59,436 bases of DNA from Bacteroidales bacterium (GTDB lineage: Bacteria > Bacteroidota > Bacteroidia > Bacteroidales > Muribaculaceae), in contig JAJBVL010000062.1 of NCBI GenBank assembly GCA_020859845.1, positions 1 to 59,436 on the forward strand. The letters are read 5' to 3'. The position numbers were made by a program, and so were the translations under genes. The notes under the pieces are model-generated. The model was not told the origin of the DNA and made no database searches. It saw only the letters and a list, made by a program, of their open reading frames with translations. The stretch's first letter is position 1; each line of letters begins with the position of its first letter. Positions 32,589 through 42,673 of this stretch are shown piece after piece.

Positions 32589-33971
32589 ATGGCTAAGAAA
32601 GACGATGCTCCCAACATGGTGGAGCGATTTGCCGAATTTAAAGAGCTAAAAAACATTGACAAGACCACGATGATCAGCGTGCTCGAGGAGTCGTTTCGCA
32701 ACGTGCTAGCCAAGATGTTTGGCACGGACGAAAACCTCGACGTGATTATGAACCCCGACAAGGGCGACGTGCAGATATTCCAAAACCTTGAGGTGGTCGA
32801 CGATGGATGTGTCACCGACCCCAACAAGCAGATAGGCATCTCGGACGCACGCGCCGACAACAACCCCGACGTTGAGATAGGTGAGGAGCATACCAAGGAG
32901 ATTTTCTTTGCCGACTTTGGACGTCGCGCCATCCTCAACTTGCGCCAGACTCTCCAGAGCAAGATTCTCGACCTGCAGAAGGACGCTATCGTCTCCAAGT
33001 TTAAAGAGCTCGAAGGCGAGCTCGTGTCGGGCGAGGTGTATCAAACATGGTCAAAGGAGACCCTCCTGCTCGACGACGACAAGAACGAACTCCTGCTCCC
33101 CAAGAGCGAGTCGATCCCCGGCGACTACTTCCGCAAGGGTGAGACAGTGCGCGCCGTCGTTGCCAAGGTCGATAATAAGAACAACAATCCCAAGATTACT
33201 GTGTCGCGCACCAACGACAACTTCCTGCGTCGACTCTTCGAGCTGGAGGTGCCAGAGATCCACGAAGGCTTGATTCACATCAAGGCTGTGGCCCGTATCC
33301 CTGGCGAGCGCGCCAAGATAGCCGTGGAAAGCTACGACGACCGCATCGACCCAGTGGGTGCTTGCGTGGGAGTGAAGGGTTCGCGTATCCACGGCATTGT
33401 GCGCGAGCTGCGCAACGAAAATATCGACGTCATCAACTACACGTCCAATCCCTCGCTATTCATACAGCGCGCCCTGAGCCCCGCCAAGATATCCTCTATC
33501 CGCCTCGACGAAGAGGAGAAGAAGGCCGAGGTATTCCTACGTCCTGAGGAGGTGTCGCTTGCCATTGGCAAAAACGGCTTCAACATCAAGCTGGCTTCTA
33601 TGCTTACGGGCTATGTAATCGCTGTGTATCGCGACACTGCCGACAACTACGACGACGATATCTACCTCGACGAGTTTAAGGACGAGATTGACGAATGGGT
33701 GATCGAGGCCCTTAAAAATATGGGATGCGTCACGGCCAAGAGCGTTCTTGCCACTCCACGCCAGGTGCTCATCGATAAAGCCGACCTTGAGGAAAACACC
33801 GTTGACCACGTCATCGAGGTGCTGAAGGCCGAGTTTGAGGACGACGAACTGGAGGAGACACCACACCCCGAGGATGAAGAAGCTCAAGCTCCAGCGCAGG
33901 AGGCTGACGCCCCAGCTGCTGAAGAAGCTGAAGAGGCCGAAGAGGCTGACGAATCTGAGCCTCAACAATAA
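32589..33971 (+). CDS. nusA: Transcription termination/antitermination protein NusA
   Basis: The 460-aa protein binds RNA polymerase and nascent RNA and affects pausing, termination and antitermination. Domains in order: N-terminal polymerase-binding domain (residues 1-130), S1 domain (about 135-205, VSGEVYQTWSKETLLL), KH1 (about 230-300, RIPGERAKIAVESYD with VGACVGVKGSRI), KH2 (about 305-370, SLAIGKNGFNIKLAS). The C-terminal 40 residues are an acidic Glu/Ala tail seen in Bacteroidota NusA. It sits 69 bases after rimP and 31 before infB. Confidence 0.97.
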   Translation: MAKKDDAPNMVERFAEFKELKNIDKTTMISVLEESFRNVLAKMFGTDENLDVIMNPDKGDVQIFQNLEVVDDGCVTDPNKQIGISDARADNNPDVEIGEEHTKEIFFADFGRRAILNLRQTLQSKILDLQKDAIVSKFKELEGELVSGEVYQTWSKETLLLDDDKNELLLPKSESIPGDYFRKGETVRAVVAKVDNKNNNPKITVSRTNDNFLRRLFELEVPEIHEGLIHIKAVARIPGERAKIAVESYDDRIDPVGACVGVKGSRIHGIVRELRNENIDVINYTSNPSLFIQRALSPAKISSIRLDEEEKKAEVFLRPEEVSLAIGKNGFNIKLASMLTGYVIAVYRDTADNYDDDIYLDEFKDEIDEWVIEALKNMGCVTAKSVLATPRQVLIDKADLEENTVDHVIEVLKAEFEDDELEETPHPEDEEAQAPAQEADAPAAEEAEEAEEADESEPQQ

Positions 33972-34002
33972 CAATCAATAAGAGAAATCCCTAACACAAT
34001 AT

Positions 34003-36984
34003 ATGGCGAAGACGAAAATAAGTAAAATAGCAAAAGACTTCAATGTCGCTGTCTCCACGATGGTGGAGTTTCTGCGCAAGAAAGGCCATCCCATCGAGAA
34101 AGTAAACCCCAACTACGGTGTCGATGAGGAGGAATATGCCCTCTTGGTGCAGGAATACAAGCCCGACCGGGAGCAGAAAGACAAATCTCAACAATTATCC
34201 TCCGAACGTCAGAAAGAGAAAGCTAAAACAGCAGCTCCCGCTCCTAAAGAAGAAGTGAAGCTCACGTCGCGCCATTCTCAGGGACTGAAAGTGGTGGGGC
34301 ACATCGACCTTGACAAGCCAGGGGCGAAGGTTCAGCCTATAGTGGAGGAAGAAGTGAAGGTGGAGCCCGTAGAGGAGAAGCCTGCTCCAGCCCCTGTTCC
34401 CGCAAAAGAGGAAGCCAAGGAGGTAAAGAGAGAGGAAGCGCCTACGGTCGTGGCTCCTGCTGAGGAAAAGTCCGTGGCCCCGAAGCCAGAAGCCGAGGTG
34501 AAAGCCAAGGCAGAAGAGGCCGCCAAGGACAACTCGCAGCCCAAAGCTACTGAGCAACCCAAGCCCGCAGAACAACCCAAAGCCGCCGAGCACCCCAAAG
34601 CCTCTGAGCAACCTAAAGAGCAACCCAAAGAGCAACCCAAAGCGCCTCAGCCTGCGCCGCAGGAAGAGAGCCGTCAGACACCGGAGGCGAAGGACGAACC
34701 CGAGGTGTTCACCGTGGGCAAGGCTCCCGTAGGTCCACAAATCAACGTAGTGGGCAAGATCGACCTTTCGGCAATCAACCAGTCTACGCGCCCCAAGAAA
34801 CGCTCCAAGGAAGAGCGTCGCCGCGCTGAGGCTCAAGCACGTAAAGGGGGAGAACAAGCCACTCCCGGCACCAATGGGACCGCTCCAGCATCGGGCGACC
34901 GCAAAAAGCGTCGCCGTATAGGCAAGGAGAAAATAGATATCGAGAAGACATCACAGCAGACAACCAATAGTGGTGGCCAAGGGGGCAACTCCTCAAAAGA
35001 GGGTGGCCGACGCGGCGAACGCTCCTCGCGGCGTGAACGCGAGCGCGAGCGTGCTAAGCGCCCCGTACATACCGAAGTCAACGAGGAAGACGTACAGAAG
35101 CAGGTAAAAGAGACTCTGGCACGCCTTACCAATAAGGACAAGGGCCAGAAGGAGGCAGCTAAGTGGCGCAAGAAGAAGCGTGAAGCCTTTGCAGAGCGCG
35201 AACGCGAACATCTCGAGCAAGAAGAAGCCGAAAGCAAGGTGCTGAAACTCACCGAATTTGTGACGGCCAACGACTTGGCTTCGATGATGAACATACCCGT
35301 CAACAACGTCATAGCCACCTGTATGAGCCTCGGAGTGATGGTATCCATCAACCAGCGTCTCGACGCCGAGACCATCAATATCGTAGCCGAGGAGTTTGGC
35401 TTCGAGACCGAATATGTATCGGCCGAGGTGGTAGAAGCCATCAACCAAGAGGAGGATGACGAGGACCAGCTCGTGTCGCGTCCGCCTATCGTCACTGTGA
35501 TGGGCCACGTTGACCATGGCAAGACATCACTCCTCGACTATATACGCAACTCCAACGTCATCGCTGGCGAGGCTGGCGGTATCACTCAGCATATCGGAGC
35601 CTACAACGTGAAGCTCCCTGATGGACGACGCATCACCTTCCTCGACACTCCTGGCCACGAAGCCTTTACGGCTATGCGTGCCCGCGGAGCCAAGGTGACC
35701 GACCTCTGTATCATCATCGTAGCCGCCGACGACAATGTGATGCCCCAGACCGTGGAGGCCATCAACCATGCCTCGGCTGCCGGTGTGCCTATCGTCTTCG
35801 CCATCAACAAGATTGATAAGCCTGCTGCCAACCCCGAGAAAGTAAAGGAGGAGCTGGCTAATATGAACTATCTGGTGGAAGACTGGGGCGGTAAATATCA
35901 GAGCCAAGACATCTCGGCCAAGAAGGGTATCGGCGTGGACGAACTGATGGAGAAGGTGCTTCTGGAGGCTGAGATGCTCGACCTCAAGGCCAATCCTCAT
36001 CGCAATGCCACGGGTTCGATCATCGAGTCGAGTCTCGACAAGGGTCGTGGATATGTGGCCACAGTGCTCGTGCAGAACGGCACCCTCCACGTGGGCGACA
36101 CCATCCTCGCTGGCACTCATTACGGCAAGATTAAAGCCATGTTTAATGAGCGCAATCAGCGCATCCAAGAGGCTGGCCCCTCTACCCCGGCTCTCATCCT
36201 CGGTCTCAACGGCGCTCCGACGGCTGGCGACACCTTCAACGTGCTCGATAGCGAACCCGAAGCACGCGAGATAGCCACCAAGCGCGAGCAGCTCCAGCGC
36301 GAGATGGATATGCGCACTCATCGTATCCCCACACTTGAAGATATTGGCCGTCTGCGCGCCATAGGCAACTTCCAGGAGCTCAACGTGGTGGTGAAGGGCG
36401 ATGTCGATGGCTCGATAGAAGCTCTTAGCGATTCGCTTATCAAGCTCTCCACTGATGAGATACAGGTGAAGGTGCTCCACAAGGCTGTGGGTCAAATCTC
36501 CGAGAGCGACGTATCGCTCGCAGCGGCTTCCAACGCCATTATCATTGGTTTCCAGGTGCGACCCTCGATTGCTGCCAAGCGCGAAGCAGAGCGTGAAGGT
36601 GTGCAGATACGTCTCTACTCCATCATCTATCAAGCCATCGAGGATGTGAAGGATGCTATGGAAGGCATGCTTGCTCCTGAGATCAAGGAGGAAGTGACCG
36701 GCACCGCCGAGGTGCTTCAGACCTATCATATCTCCAAGGTGGGCACTATCGCTGGCTGTATCGTGCTCGATGGCCGCATCAAGCGTTCTTGCAAGGTGCG
36801 TCTCATCCGTGATGGCATCGTGCGCTACACGGGCGAACTGGAGTCGCTTAAGCGCTTCAAGGATGATGTCAAGGAGGTGGTATCGGGCTACGACTGTGGC
36901 TTGAGCATCGCTGGCTACAACGACATCAAGGAGGGCGACATGATCGAAGCCTTCGAGGAGGTAGAGGTTAAGAAGTCGCTCTAA
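34003..36984 (+). CDS. infB: Translation initiation factor IF-2
   Basis: The 993-aa GTPase places initiator tRNA on the 30S subunit. An IF2_N domain (residues 1-50) precedes a long Pro/Lys/Glu-rich linker with repeats of EQPK and similar (34549-34644), then basic tracts and a second IF2_N domain (about 410-460). The G domain starts with G1 GHVDHGKT (501-508), then DTPGHEAF and NKIDKP. C-terminal domains follow with [13 protein letters not shown] and ending EEVEVKKSL. The variable linker accounts for the long size, usual in Bacteroidota. It is last in rimP-nusA-infB; folK starts 27 bases later. Confidence 0.98.
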   Translation: MAKTKISKIAKDFNVAVSTMVEFLRKKGHPIEKVNPNYGVDEEEYALLVQEYKPDREQKDKSQQLSSERQKEKAKTAAPAPKEEVKLTSRHSQGLKVVGHIDLDKPGAKVQPIVEEEVKVEPVEEKPAPAPVPAKEEAKEVKREEAPTVVAPAEEKSVAPKPEAEVKAKAEEAAKDNSQPKATEQPKPAEQPKAAEHPKASEQPKEQPKEQPKAPQPAPQEESRQTPEAKDEPEVFTVGKAPVGPQINVVGKIDLSAINQSTRPKKRSKEERRRAEAQARKGGEQATPGTNGTAPASGDRKKRRRIGKEKIDIEKTSQQTTNSGGQGGNSSKEGGRRGERSSRRERERERAKRPVHTEVNEEDVQKQVKETLARLTNKDKGQKEAAKWRKKKREAFAEREREHLEQEEAESKVLKLTEFVTANDLASMMNIPVNNVIATCMSLGVMVSINQRLDAETINIVAEEFGFETEYVSAEVVEAINQEEDDEDQLVSRPPIVTVMGHVDHGKTSLLDYIRNSNVIAGEAGGITQHIGAYNVKLPDGRRITFLDTPGHEAFTAMRARGAKVTDLCIIIVAADDNVMPQTVEAINHASAAGVPIVFAINKIDKPAANPEKVKEELANMNYLVEDWGGKYQSQDISAKKGIGVDELMEKVLLEAEMLDLKANPHRNATGSIIESSLDKGRGYVATVLVQNGTLHVGDTILAGTHYGKIKAMFNERNQRIQEAGPSTPALILGLNGAPTAGDTFNVLDSEPEAREIATKREQLQREMDMRTHRIPTLEDIGRLRAIGNFQELNVVVKGDVDGSIEALSDSLIKLSTDEIQVKVLHKAVGQISESDVSLAAASNAIIIGFQVRPSIAAKREAEREGVQIRLYSIIYQAIEDVKDAMEGMLAPEIKEEVTGTAEVLQTYHISKVGTIAGCIVLDGRIKRSCKVRLIRDGIVRYTGELESLKRFKDDVKEVVSGYDCGLSIAGYNDIKEGDMIEAFEEVEVKKSL

Positions 36985-37011
36985 GCAAAGACTATTATCT
37001 CATCAGTAGAT

Positions 37012-37491
37012 ATGGCTACTGCCTATATCAACATAGGTTCAAATATCGGCGACCGCCAGGCCTTCTTAGGCCGGGCGGTCGCTGCTATTCAAGAGAGGCT
37101 CCACGCCGAAGCTGAGGTATCTGACGTGGTAGAAAGCGAGCCGTGGGGCTATGAGAGCCAGGCGCCTTATCTCAACGTCGGTCTTAAAATTACCACCACC
37201 TTGGCTCCAGAGCGATTGTTGGAGACGCTACTGACAATAGAAAAGGAGATTGACCCAGCGCCTCATCGCGACTCGCAGGGGCGATACATCGACCGCGCCA
37301 TCGACATCGACCTGATAGCTGTAGACGAGCTGGTGGTCAGCACCTCCACGCTGACCCTCCCTCATCCGCGTATGCATCTGCGCCTTTTCGTTCTCGCACC
37401 TCTGGCCCAGCTGGCCCCTGACTGGCGCCATCCACTCTTGGGAGTGACAGCTCAAGCACTCTACCATACCCTCTTGATAAAAGGGAAATAA
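37012..37491 (+). CDS. folK: 2-amino-4-hydroxy-6-hydroxymethyldihydropteridine diphosphokinase
   Basis: The 159-aa enzyme transfers pyrophosphate from ATP to 6-hydroxymethyl-7,8-dihydropterin in folate synthesis. Motifs are intact: INIGSNIGDRQAFL, ESEPWGYESQAPYLN, DRAIDIDLIAV with the two magnesium-binding aspartates, and LPHPRMHLRLFVLAPL. It follows infB at 27 bases and may be read through from that operon. A bidirectional terminator follows immediately. Confidence 0.96.
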   Translation: MATAYINIGSNIGDRQAFLGRAVAAIQERLHAEAEVSDVVESEPWGYESQAPYLNVGLKITTTLAPERLLETLLTIEKEIDPAPHRDSQGRYIDRAIDIDLIAVDELVVSTSTLTLPHPRMHLRLFVLAPLAQLAPDWRHPLLGVTAQALYHTLLIKGK

Positions 37492-37530
37492 AAAACTTAC
37501 CAAAGAGTAAGTTACCCTCGAGTAAGTTTT
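37492..37530. terminator. Bidirectional terminator after folK
   Basis: AAAACTTAC (37492-37500) pairs perfectly with GTAAGTTTT (37522-37530); an alternative inner stem uses GTAAGTT at 37507-37513. A and T runs flank both sides, so it would serve folK and the convergent gene ending at 37548. Confidence 0.65.
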
Positions 37531-37547
37531 GAAAATAATTGGAGATA

Positions 37548-39143
37548 TCAAGAGGCGCGCTGGGGGCGTGGAGTGGTGTTGGGCTGGTTGTCGCGATAGC
37601 GAGCCAGAGTGTCGTAGAGCTGGGGAAGGTCAATTTGCTCTTTGCCCTTGAGCTGGCGCAGCACACGCTCATTGGCCACTTGCACAGGCGACTTATAGGC
37701 TCGCCATAGCATATCAATCATCTTAAGAGCAGTGGTGTTGGTGGCTTGGCCTGGAATGTAGAAATAGTCGGCGCGGGCTATTGCATCTATATCACCCTTG
37801 GCAAAGAGGTCGAAAAACGACTGATACTTGTCGCTCTTGAGCTGACTACGCTGCCACACTGTGTGAGAATTAAGGTAAGCCACATCAGCGGCCTCAAGGC
37901 TACTGGCAGGGTTAAGAGCCTTCTCGTTGGCATTGTCAACAAGAGTGTTGGTCGCTGGAGAAGCGGCCACTGGGGCTACACTATCCAGAGCTACACTATC
38001 AGAGACTATCGAATCCGTAGGGAGAGCCTCCGAGATGGTAGCTACGGGAGTGTCCGACACATCGACAAGCTCCATTTCATCGTAGGATGAGGTGGGGACA
38101 ATCGAAGGGAGGAAGTTGACCAAGGCCCAAGCCACGAGCACGGCCACGATGACAATAAGCGATATCCACACCCAAGCCATGGAGCGCCGCTTGCGTTGCG
38201 GCTCTGCGAGAAGCTCTTCTTCGAGTTCTTCGAGAGGCGACACAGTAATAGGCGTGGTAGCTGAGGTGGTGGAAGTTGAAGTTTGGGTCTCTTCAGCAGT
38301 GGCTTGGGAAGAAGGGAGCGATATGTCAAACGAAGGCATAGTGGCTTTAACTTCCACGCGCCACGTGGGGTTGTGGCCCGGCTGGTCGGGCTCTTTAGTT
38401 GCCGGGAAGCCGTGGAAGCGTCCTTGACGTAGGTCGTGATATTCTTGGCTCGACGACTCCATCTCCACATCGTGCTCTATCACATAGCCATCGCTAAAAT
38501 CGAGCAGGAGAGTAAGGGACAAGGCCTCCGACGCCGACTCGGCCAACTCTTCTTGAGGGATAGGCTCGGGAGTGGCTACTCTCGCTATGCTGACCCCTGG
38601 CATGATCACTACGGTAGCCTCAGCTGCAATCACGTATTGGTAGGCCTCAAAACCCTCATAAAACGGCTGTCCAAGAATCTCCGTCAGATCCTCCTCTGAG
38701 AGATAGCTGCATAGACAAGCGCTCCCCATCTTAAACGAGGCAGCCCCCGAAGGCTTGCCCAGCATAAATCCCGAGGGCATCCCTACCCCCTTTACAAGCG
38801 TCGTCAGGTGGCGCGTGGCTGTCTCCGGGTCTTGCCACGTGGAGAGGGGCGTAGCAGCGAGGCTCTTTAGCAAATGTAGAGTAGCCGAGCCATTAGGCGC
38901 GCTTAGTGCGCTGACACGTATGATGTACTCGGTGGCTGTCTCTGGACCTTCCACTTGTAGCAATGAGAAGGTGAGTAGCCCTATCTGTCGGCCTACTACG
39001 AAGAGCTCTTCAGCGTAGATAAAGAGGCTGAGGGGAGAGAAAAAAGCAGGCAGACTGGAGGCCTCACAGGTGGAATAAAGCACAGAGACCGAGCGTTGAT
39101 GAATGCGCCTTACGGCAATATCTATATGGGGAAATTGGGTCAT
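37548..39143 (-). CDS. Single-span membrane protein of unknown function, 531 aa
   Basis: I do not recognise this protein. Residues 1-265 are beta-rich and mixed (DIAVRRIHQRSVSVLYST, CLCSYLSEEDLTEILGQPFYEGF). A Ser/Thr/Glu-rich linker (about 270-320) leads to a basic patch (QRKRRS) and one membrane span (about 325-347, MAWVWISLIVIVAVLVAWALV). The C-terminal 185 residues have a low-complexity Ser/Val/Ala/Asp part, then a helical domain (VWQRSQLKSDKYQSFFDLF). The basic patch before the span suggests the N-terminus is cytosolic and the rest periplasmic. A minus-strand TACCTTTG (39179-39172) is a likely -7 element. It is divergent from the LOG gene. Confidence 0.75.
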   Translation of the reverse strand: MTQFPHIDIAVRRIHQRSVSVLYSTCEASSLPAFFSPLSLFIYAEELFVVGRQIGLLTFSLLQVEGPETATEYIIRVSALSAPNGSATLHLLKSLAATPLSTWQDPETATRHLTTLVKGVGMPSGFMLGKPSGAASFKMGSACLCSYLSEEDLTEILGQPFYEGFEAYQYVIAAEATVVIMPGVSIARVATPEPIPQEELAESASEALSLTLLLDFSDGYVIEHDVEMESSSQEYHDLRQGRFHGFPATKEPDQPGHNPTWRVEVKATMPSFDISLPSSQATAEETQTSTSTTSATTPITVSPLEELEEELLAEPQRKRRSMAWVWISLIVIVAVLVAWALVNFLPSIVPTSSYDEMELVDVSDTPVATISEALPTDSIVSDSVALDSVAPVAASPATNTLVDNANEKALNPASSLEAADVAYLNSHTVWQRSQLKSDKYQSFFDLFAKGDIDAIARADYFYIPGQATNTTALKMIDMLWRAYKSPVQVANERVLRQLKGKEQIDLPQLYDTLARYRDNQPNTTPRPQRAS

Positions 39144-39171
39144 AATGTGTATGAAATATGATTGGGTGGTG

Positions 39172-39179
39172 CAAAGGTA
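39172..39179 (-). promoter_or_regulatory. -7 element for the 531-aa membrane protein gene
   Basis: TACCTTTG on the minus strand, 28 bases before the ATG at 39143. The -33 position is not clear. Confidence 0.5.
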
Positions 39180-39214
39180 CTACTTTAAATGAGTGAAAAC
39201 CCGATTTTTTGGCG

Positions 39215-39222
39215 TAAATTTG
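39215..39222 (+). promoter_or_regulatory. -7 element for the LOG-DUF4271 genes; decides the start
   Basis: TAAATTTG lies inside the longest LOG frame (opening at 39193), so translation must begin later. ATGs at 39226 and 39250 are the candidates; 39250 leaves a leader of about 20 bases. Confidence 0.55.
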
Positions 39223-39249
39223 CAGATGGAAATCCACTTTAACACCCCT

Positions 39250-39801
39250 ATGACCACCGACACTACCAAAGCAATAGGCATCTATGGCGCCTCGCGCCAA
39301 CATATCGACCCAAAATACCTCTCTGCGGCCCACGAGCTGGGGCGCTTGATAGGCGAGCGCGGATATGCACTGGTGAGCGGTGGCGGACGTGCCGGCCTTA
39401 TGGCGGCCGCCATCGATGGTGTGTTGGAGGTGGGAGGTGAAGCCATCGGTGTATTGCCTCGCTTCATGGTGGAACGCGGATGGCAACATCAAGGCCTTAC
39501 GCGCATGGAAGTGACCGAGACTATGCATACCCGCAAGGAACTGATGGCCCGTCTCTCCCAAGGCATCATCGCTCTGCCAGGAGGCGTGGGGACTCTCGAC
39601 GAGCTGATGGAGATCATCACCTGGCGCCAGCTGCATCTTTATCACGGACAAGTGGTGATACTCAACGTAGACGGCTACTACGACCCACTGCTGGCAATGC
39701 TTCAGCGCATCGTTGACCAAGGCTTTATGCGCTCTGAGACCGACAATGAGCTATGGCGCGTGGCTTCTACACCCCTGCAAGCCCTGACACTCGCCCTATG
39801 A
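39250..39801 (+). CDS. LOG-family nucleoside 5'-monophosphate phosphoribohydrolase
   Basis: The 183-aa protein belongs to the LOG/TIGR00730 group with a Rossmann-like fold: GIYGAS at the N-terminus, ALVSGGGRAGLMAA, the catalytic pair in MHTRKELMARLS, and PGGVGTLDEL. Members cut the N-glycosidic bond of nucleoside monophosphates such as cytokinin ribotides or AMP-type substrates. I prefer the ATG at 39250 because the promoter lies inside the longer frame. The stop overlaps the ATG of the DUF4271 gene by four bases (ATGA). Confidence 0.9.
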   Translation: MTTDTTKAIGIYGASRQHIDPKYLSAAHELGRLIGERGYALVSGGGRAGLMAAAIDGVLEVGGEAIGVLPRFMVERGWQHQGLTRMEVTETMHTRKELMARLSQGIIALPGGVGTLDELMEIITWRQLHLYHGQVVILNVDGYYDPLLAMLQRIVDQGFMRSETDNELWRVASTPLQALTLAL

Positions 39802-40598
39802 CCCACGCCACCAATCCTCTTCGCCCTGTCTCAACGCCGATGGATGCTCCTTGGGCGGTTGACGAGCATGTGGAGCATACACTGGGCAAGGTGGGATATC
39901 TTACCGGCGTTGAGCCCTTGCCACGCACTCCTCTTCCTGGCTACGACACCGGGGTGATTACACTGCTGATACTGGTATTTGTGGTGTTGGCCATCAACAT
40001 GCGCCATTACTCTACGTTTCTTAAGACCTTCACCAAGAATCTATGGCAGGTGCGCTCGCGCAGCAATGTGTTTGACGACCACACAGTGAGCGAGACCCGC
40101 GTCCTGGCCTCGTTGGTGCTACTGGTATGCGTCTGCGAGGGAGTGTTGCTTTACTTTCTGATGGTGGCCACCCAAGCAAGTACTGTGGCCACGGCTCATT
40201 CCATGCCAGTGTTTCAGACGATAGGGTTGCTGAGTCTTTTGGCCGTGGCCTATTATCTGTTTCAGCTCCTAAGCTATCGCTTGGTGGGCTACGTGTTCAC
40301 CAGCCGATTTAAGGCTGTGCAGTGGGTAGAGGGCTTTAATGCCTCGCAGTCACTGCTGGGCTTGGCTCTTCTCTTGCCCGTAGTAATCTTGCTCTTCAAC
40401 CCCGCCTACACGGTGGAGCTAATATGGGGATGTGGAGTGCTTTACGTGATAGCCCGCCTAATATTCATTTGCAAGGGATTTAGGATTTTTTATCACAATT
40501 TGTTCTCTTTAGTCTACTTTTTTTTGTACTTTTGCACCCTCGAAATAGTTCCTCTTATCATTGTATACAAAGGAACACTGGTGTTAGCTAATTTATGA
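39798..40598 (+). CDS. DUF4271 multi-span membrane protein
   Basis: The 266-aa protein starts at the ATG overlapping the LOG stop. After a soluble 55-residue N-terminus it has about six membrane spans, beginning GVITLLILVFVVLAINM and ending LVYFFLYFCTLEIVPLIIVY. This is the DUF4271 pattern found next to hemD in Bacteroidota. Function is not known. The downstream hemD promoter lies inside its last codons. Confidence 0.85.
   Translation: MTHATNPLRPVSTPMDAPWAVDEHVEHTLGKVGYLTGVEPLPRTPLPGYDTGVITLLILVFVVLAINMRHYSTFLKTFTKNLWQVRSRSNVFDDHTVSETRVLASLVLLVCVCEGVLLYFLMVATQASTVATAHSMPVFQTIGLLSLLAVAYYLFQLLSYRLVGYVFTSRFKAVQWVEGFNASQSLLGLALLLPVVILLFNPAYTVELIWGCGVLYVIARLIFICKGFRIFYHNLFSLVYFFLYFCTLEIVPLIIVYKGTLVLANL
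40527..40534 (+). promoter_or_regulatory. Internal -7 element for hemD-rnpA-yidD
   Basis: TACTTTTG lies within the 3' end of the DUF4271 coding region, 87 bases before the hemD start. A TTTG (40499-40502) is 24 bases upstream, longer than the usual spacer. Confidence 0.4.
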
Positions 40599-40621
40599 AC
40601 TAATTCAAGCATAGTAATAGC

Positions 40622-41371
40622 GTGAAAGTTAAGAAAATATTGGTTTCTCAGCCTAAACCCTCCTCTGAGAAGTCGCCCTACTATGAAATCGCCGAGAAGT
40701 ACGGTGTAGAATTGGACTTTAGACCCTTTATCAAAGTCGAAGGCTTGACCGCTAAGGAGTTTCGTCAGTCAAAGATCAACATCTCTGACTTTACAGCCAT
40801 CATCTTTACTGCCCGCACAGCCATCGACCACTTCTTCCGCCTCTGTGAAGAGATGAGAGTTACCATCCCCGACACAATGAAATATTTCTGCACTACGGAG
40901 TCGATAGCCCTCTATCTACAGAAGTATATCGTCTATCGCAAGCGCAAGATTTTTCATGGCAACACTGGCAAACTCGACGACCTTCTACCCGCGTTGGTGA
41001 AGCACAACAAGGAGCGCTATCTCTTTGCAGTAAGCGACGTTCACAATGGCGAGTCAAATATCCTCGACAAGCATAAGATCAACTATACCAATGCTGTGAT
41101 GTATCGTACGGTGAGCAACGATTTTGGCCCCGACGAGAAGTTTGACTACGACATGCTCCTCTTCTTCAGCCCGGCTGGTATAGCATCGCTTCTCAAAAAC
41201 TTCCCCCACTTCGAACAAAAAGATATCAAGATAGGGTGTTTCGGGCTCAACACAGCCAAGGCCGTAAAAGAGGCTGGCCTGCGTCTGGACATCGAGGCTC
41301 CCACCTCAAAGGCTCCCTCGATGGTAGCTGCCCTCGACGAATACCTTGGGAGTGACGACAACAAAGAATAA
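40622..41371 (+). CDS. hemD: Uroporphyrinogen-III synthase (HemD family)
   Basis: The 249-aa protein opens with a GTG, which gives the conserved N-terminal strand VKKILVSQPKPSS. The two-domain HemD fold is seen in IIFTARTAIDHFFRLC, SDVHNGESNIL and LLFFSPAGIASLLKNFP, with CFGLNTAKAVKEAGL near the end. The enzyme closes and inverts ring D of hydroxymethylbilane in tetrapyrrole synthesis. The DUF4271-hemD-rnpA-yidD order is typical for Bacteroidota. HemD is poorly conserved, so the exact activity is inferred. Confidence 0.85.
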   Translation: MKVKKILVSQPKPSSEKSPYYEIAEKYGVELDFRPFIKVEGLTAKEFRQSKINISDFTAIIFTARTAIDHFFRLCEEMRVTIPDTMKYFCTTESIALYLQKYIVYRKRKIFHGNTGKLDDLLPALVKHNKERYLFAVSDVHNGESNILDKHKINYTNAVMYRTVSNDFGPDEKFDYDMLLFFSPAGIASLLKNFPHFEQKDIKIGCFGLNTAKAVKEAGLRLDIEAPTSKAPSMVAALDEYLGSDDNKE

Positions 41372-41386
41372 CCCTCCCGCAAGCCC

Positions 41387-41851
41387 ATGACCTCCTTCCG
41401 CCTGTATAAGAAGGAAAAGCTTTGTAGCCTGACGGCTATCAACCTACTGTTCACGCCCAAGTCAGCCACGGCTGATGAGGGCGTGAATCATAGTGTCATG
41501 GCTTATCCTTGGCGCGCGGTGTGGAGGGACAACGGCGAGGGCGTGTGTCGCTTCCTCATATCCGTGGGCAAGAAGCGCCTCAAGCATGCTGTGGATCGTG
41601 TGAAGATGAGGCGCCGCTGTCGCGAAGCCTATCGTCTCAACCGAGTATTGTTGCCTGAGGGAGCGGGTATCGACTTAGCCTTCATCTACGTGGGCAAAGG
41701 AGTGACCGACTATCGCTCCACTGAGCGCGCCATCCAGCGCATTCTCCACCGTGTATCCCATCAACTCTCCACCTCTCACCATGAACCATCCCCAACCCAC
41801 ACCGACTCCTCCCACACCTCTCTGGAAGCATCTGGCACAACAGGGGCTTAA
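41387..41851 (+). CDS. rnpA: Ribonuclease P protein component
   Basis: The 154-aa basic protein assists the RNase P RNA in tRNA 5'-end maturation. The RNR signature is [20 protein letters not shown], and [11 protein letters not shown] at the N-terminus is also typical. A Ser/Thr/His-rich tail of about 30 residues, outside the core fold, overlaps the start of yidD by 71 bases. The gene lies 15 bases after hemD. Confidence 0.94.
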   Translation: MTSFRLYKKEKLCSLTAINLLFTPKSATADEGVNHSVMAYPWRAVWRDNGEGVCRFLISVGKKRLKHAVDRVKMRRRCREAYRLNRVLLPEGAGIDLAFIYVGKGVTDYRSTERAIQRILHRVSHQLSTSHHEPSPTHTDSSHTSLEASGTTGA

Positions 41852-42065
41852 GGCGCTGTCGTGGGTTTTGATTCTCCCCATACGCTTCTACCAACTCAGC
41901 ATCTCCCCTATGCTCGGCCAAAACTGCCGGTTTACGCCTACGTGTAGCCAGTATGCTATCGAGGCTCTGCGTCGCCATGGACCTTTCAAGGGCTTATGGT
42001 TGGCCCTGAGGCGCGTGCTTCGCTGTCATCCTTGGGGAGGATCGGGCTATGATCCTGTGCCATGA
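41781..42065 (+). CDS. yidD: Membrane protein insertion efficiency factor YidD
   Basis: I choose the ATG at 41781 (94 aa) over a GTG 30 bases earlier. The family motif [20 protein letters not shown] then [10 protein letters not shown] and [12 protein letters not shown] are complete, including the two conserved cysteines. YidD is a small amphipathic membrane-associated protein encoded with rnpA. It overlaps rnpA by 71 bases, usual for this pair, and its TGA overlaps the TatD ATG by four bases. Confidence 0.95.
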   Translation: MNHPQPTPTPPTPLWKHLAQQGLKALSWVLILPIRFYQLSISPMLGQNCRFTPTCSQYAIEALRRHGPFKGLWLALRRVLRCHPWGGSGYDPVP

Positions 42066-42673
42066 ACCAGCTCTTTGACTTTCATACCCACAACCCCGAA
42101 GCTACCCATGCCATCATCGACCTTGAGCCAGGTGTAGAGCCTATAAGCCTTCATCCAGAAAGGCTCTACTCCGTGGGCATTCATCCATGGAGTTTGAAAG
42201 ATCTTAATAGTGACACGTTGGCCACTTCTTGGGATGCCGTGGAGCGCTTAGCCCGACTTCCCAACGTAGTGGCTATTGGTGAGACAGGGTTTGATCGGGT
42301 CATGGATGGCTGCGCCGAGGGGTTGGCTCGACAAGAAGAGCTTTTCGCTCGCCATGTGGCCCTGAGTGAACTTTTAGAGAAGCCTTTGATTATTCACAAT
42401 GTAAGGGCTTCGGATCTCATCCTGGCACACCACAAGCTATTAAAGCCTCGCCAGCAGTGGACAATCCACGGCTTTCGAGGCAAACCACAAGAGGCTACCA
42501 TGCTCCGCAGCCATGGCTTGCGCCTTAGCTTTGGTCCACGATTCAACCCCTCCACAGTGGCCCTTATCCCCGAAGAAGAGCTCCTCATAGAGACCGACGA
42601 CTCGGGCCTCACCATCGATCAAGTATATCAACGCATCTATCCTTACATACACAATGGAAATAATCAATTTTGA
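42062..42673 (+). CDS. TatD-family metal-dependent hydrolase
   Basis: The 203-aa protein is a compact TatD-type TIM barrel: FDFHTHNP carries the first metal-binding histidines, SVGIHPWS the next strand, IGETGFDR the bridging Glu, LIIHNVRA and WTIHGFRG later histidines, and LIETDDSG the catalytic Asp. It is shorter than E. coli TatD (about 260 aa), as in the truncated branch of Bacteroidota. Family members are 3'-5' exonucleases or other phosphodiesterases. It is coupled to yidD (ATGA) and overlaps upp by 20 bases. Confidence 0.88.
   Translation: MNQLFDFHTHNPEATHAIIDLEPGVEPISLHPERLYSVGIHPWSLKDLNSDTLATSWDAVERLARLPNVVAIGETGFDRVMDGCAEGLARQEELFARHVALSELLEKPLIIHNVRASDLILAHHKLLKPRQQWTIHGFRGKPQEATMLRSHGLRLSFGPRFNPSTVALIPEEELLIETDDSGLTIDQVYQRIYPYIHNGNNQF

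Noticed and set aside
35527-36729. 400-codon minus-strand frame across infB
   Set aside because: Antisense to the IF-2 G domain and following domains; no independent support.
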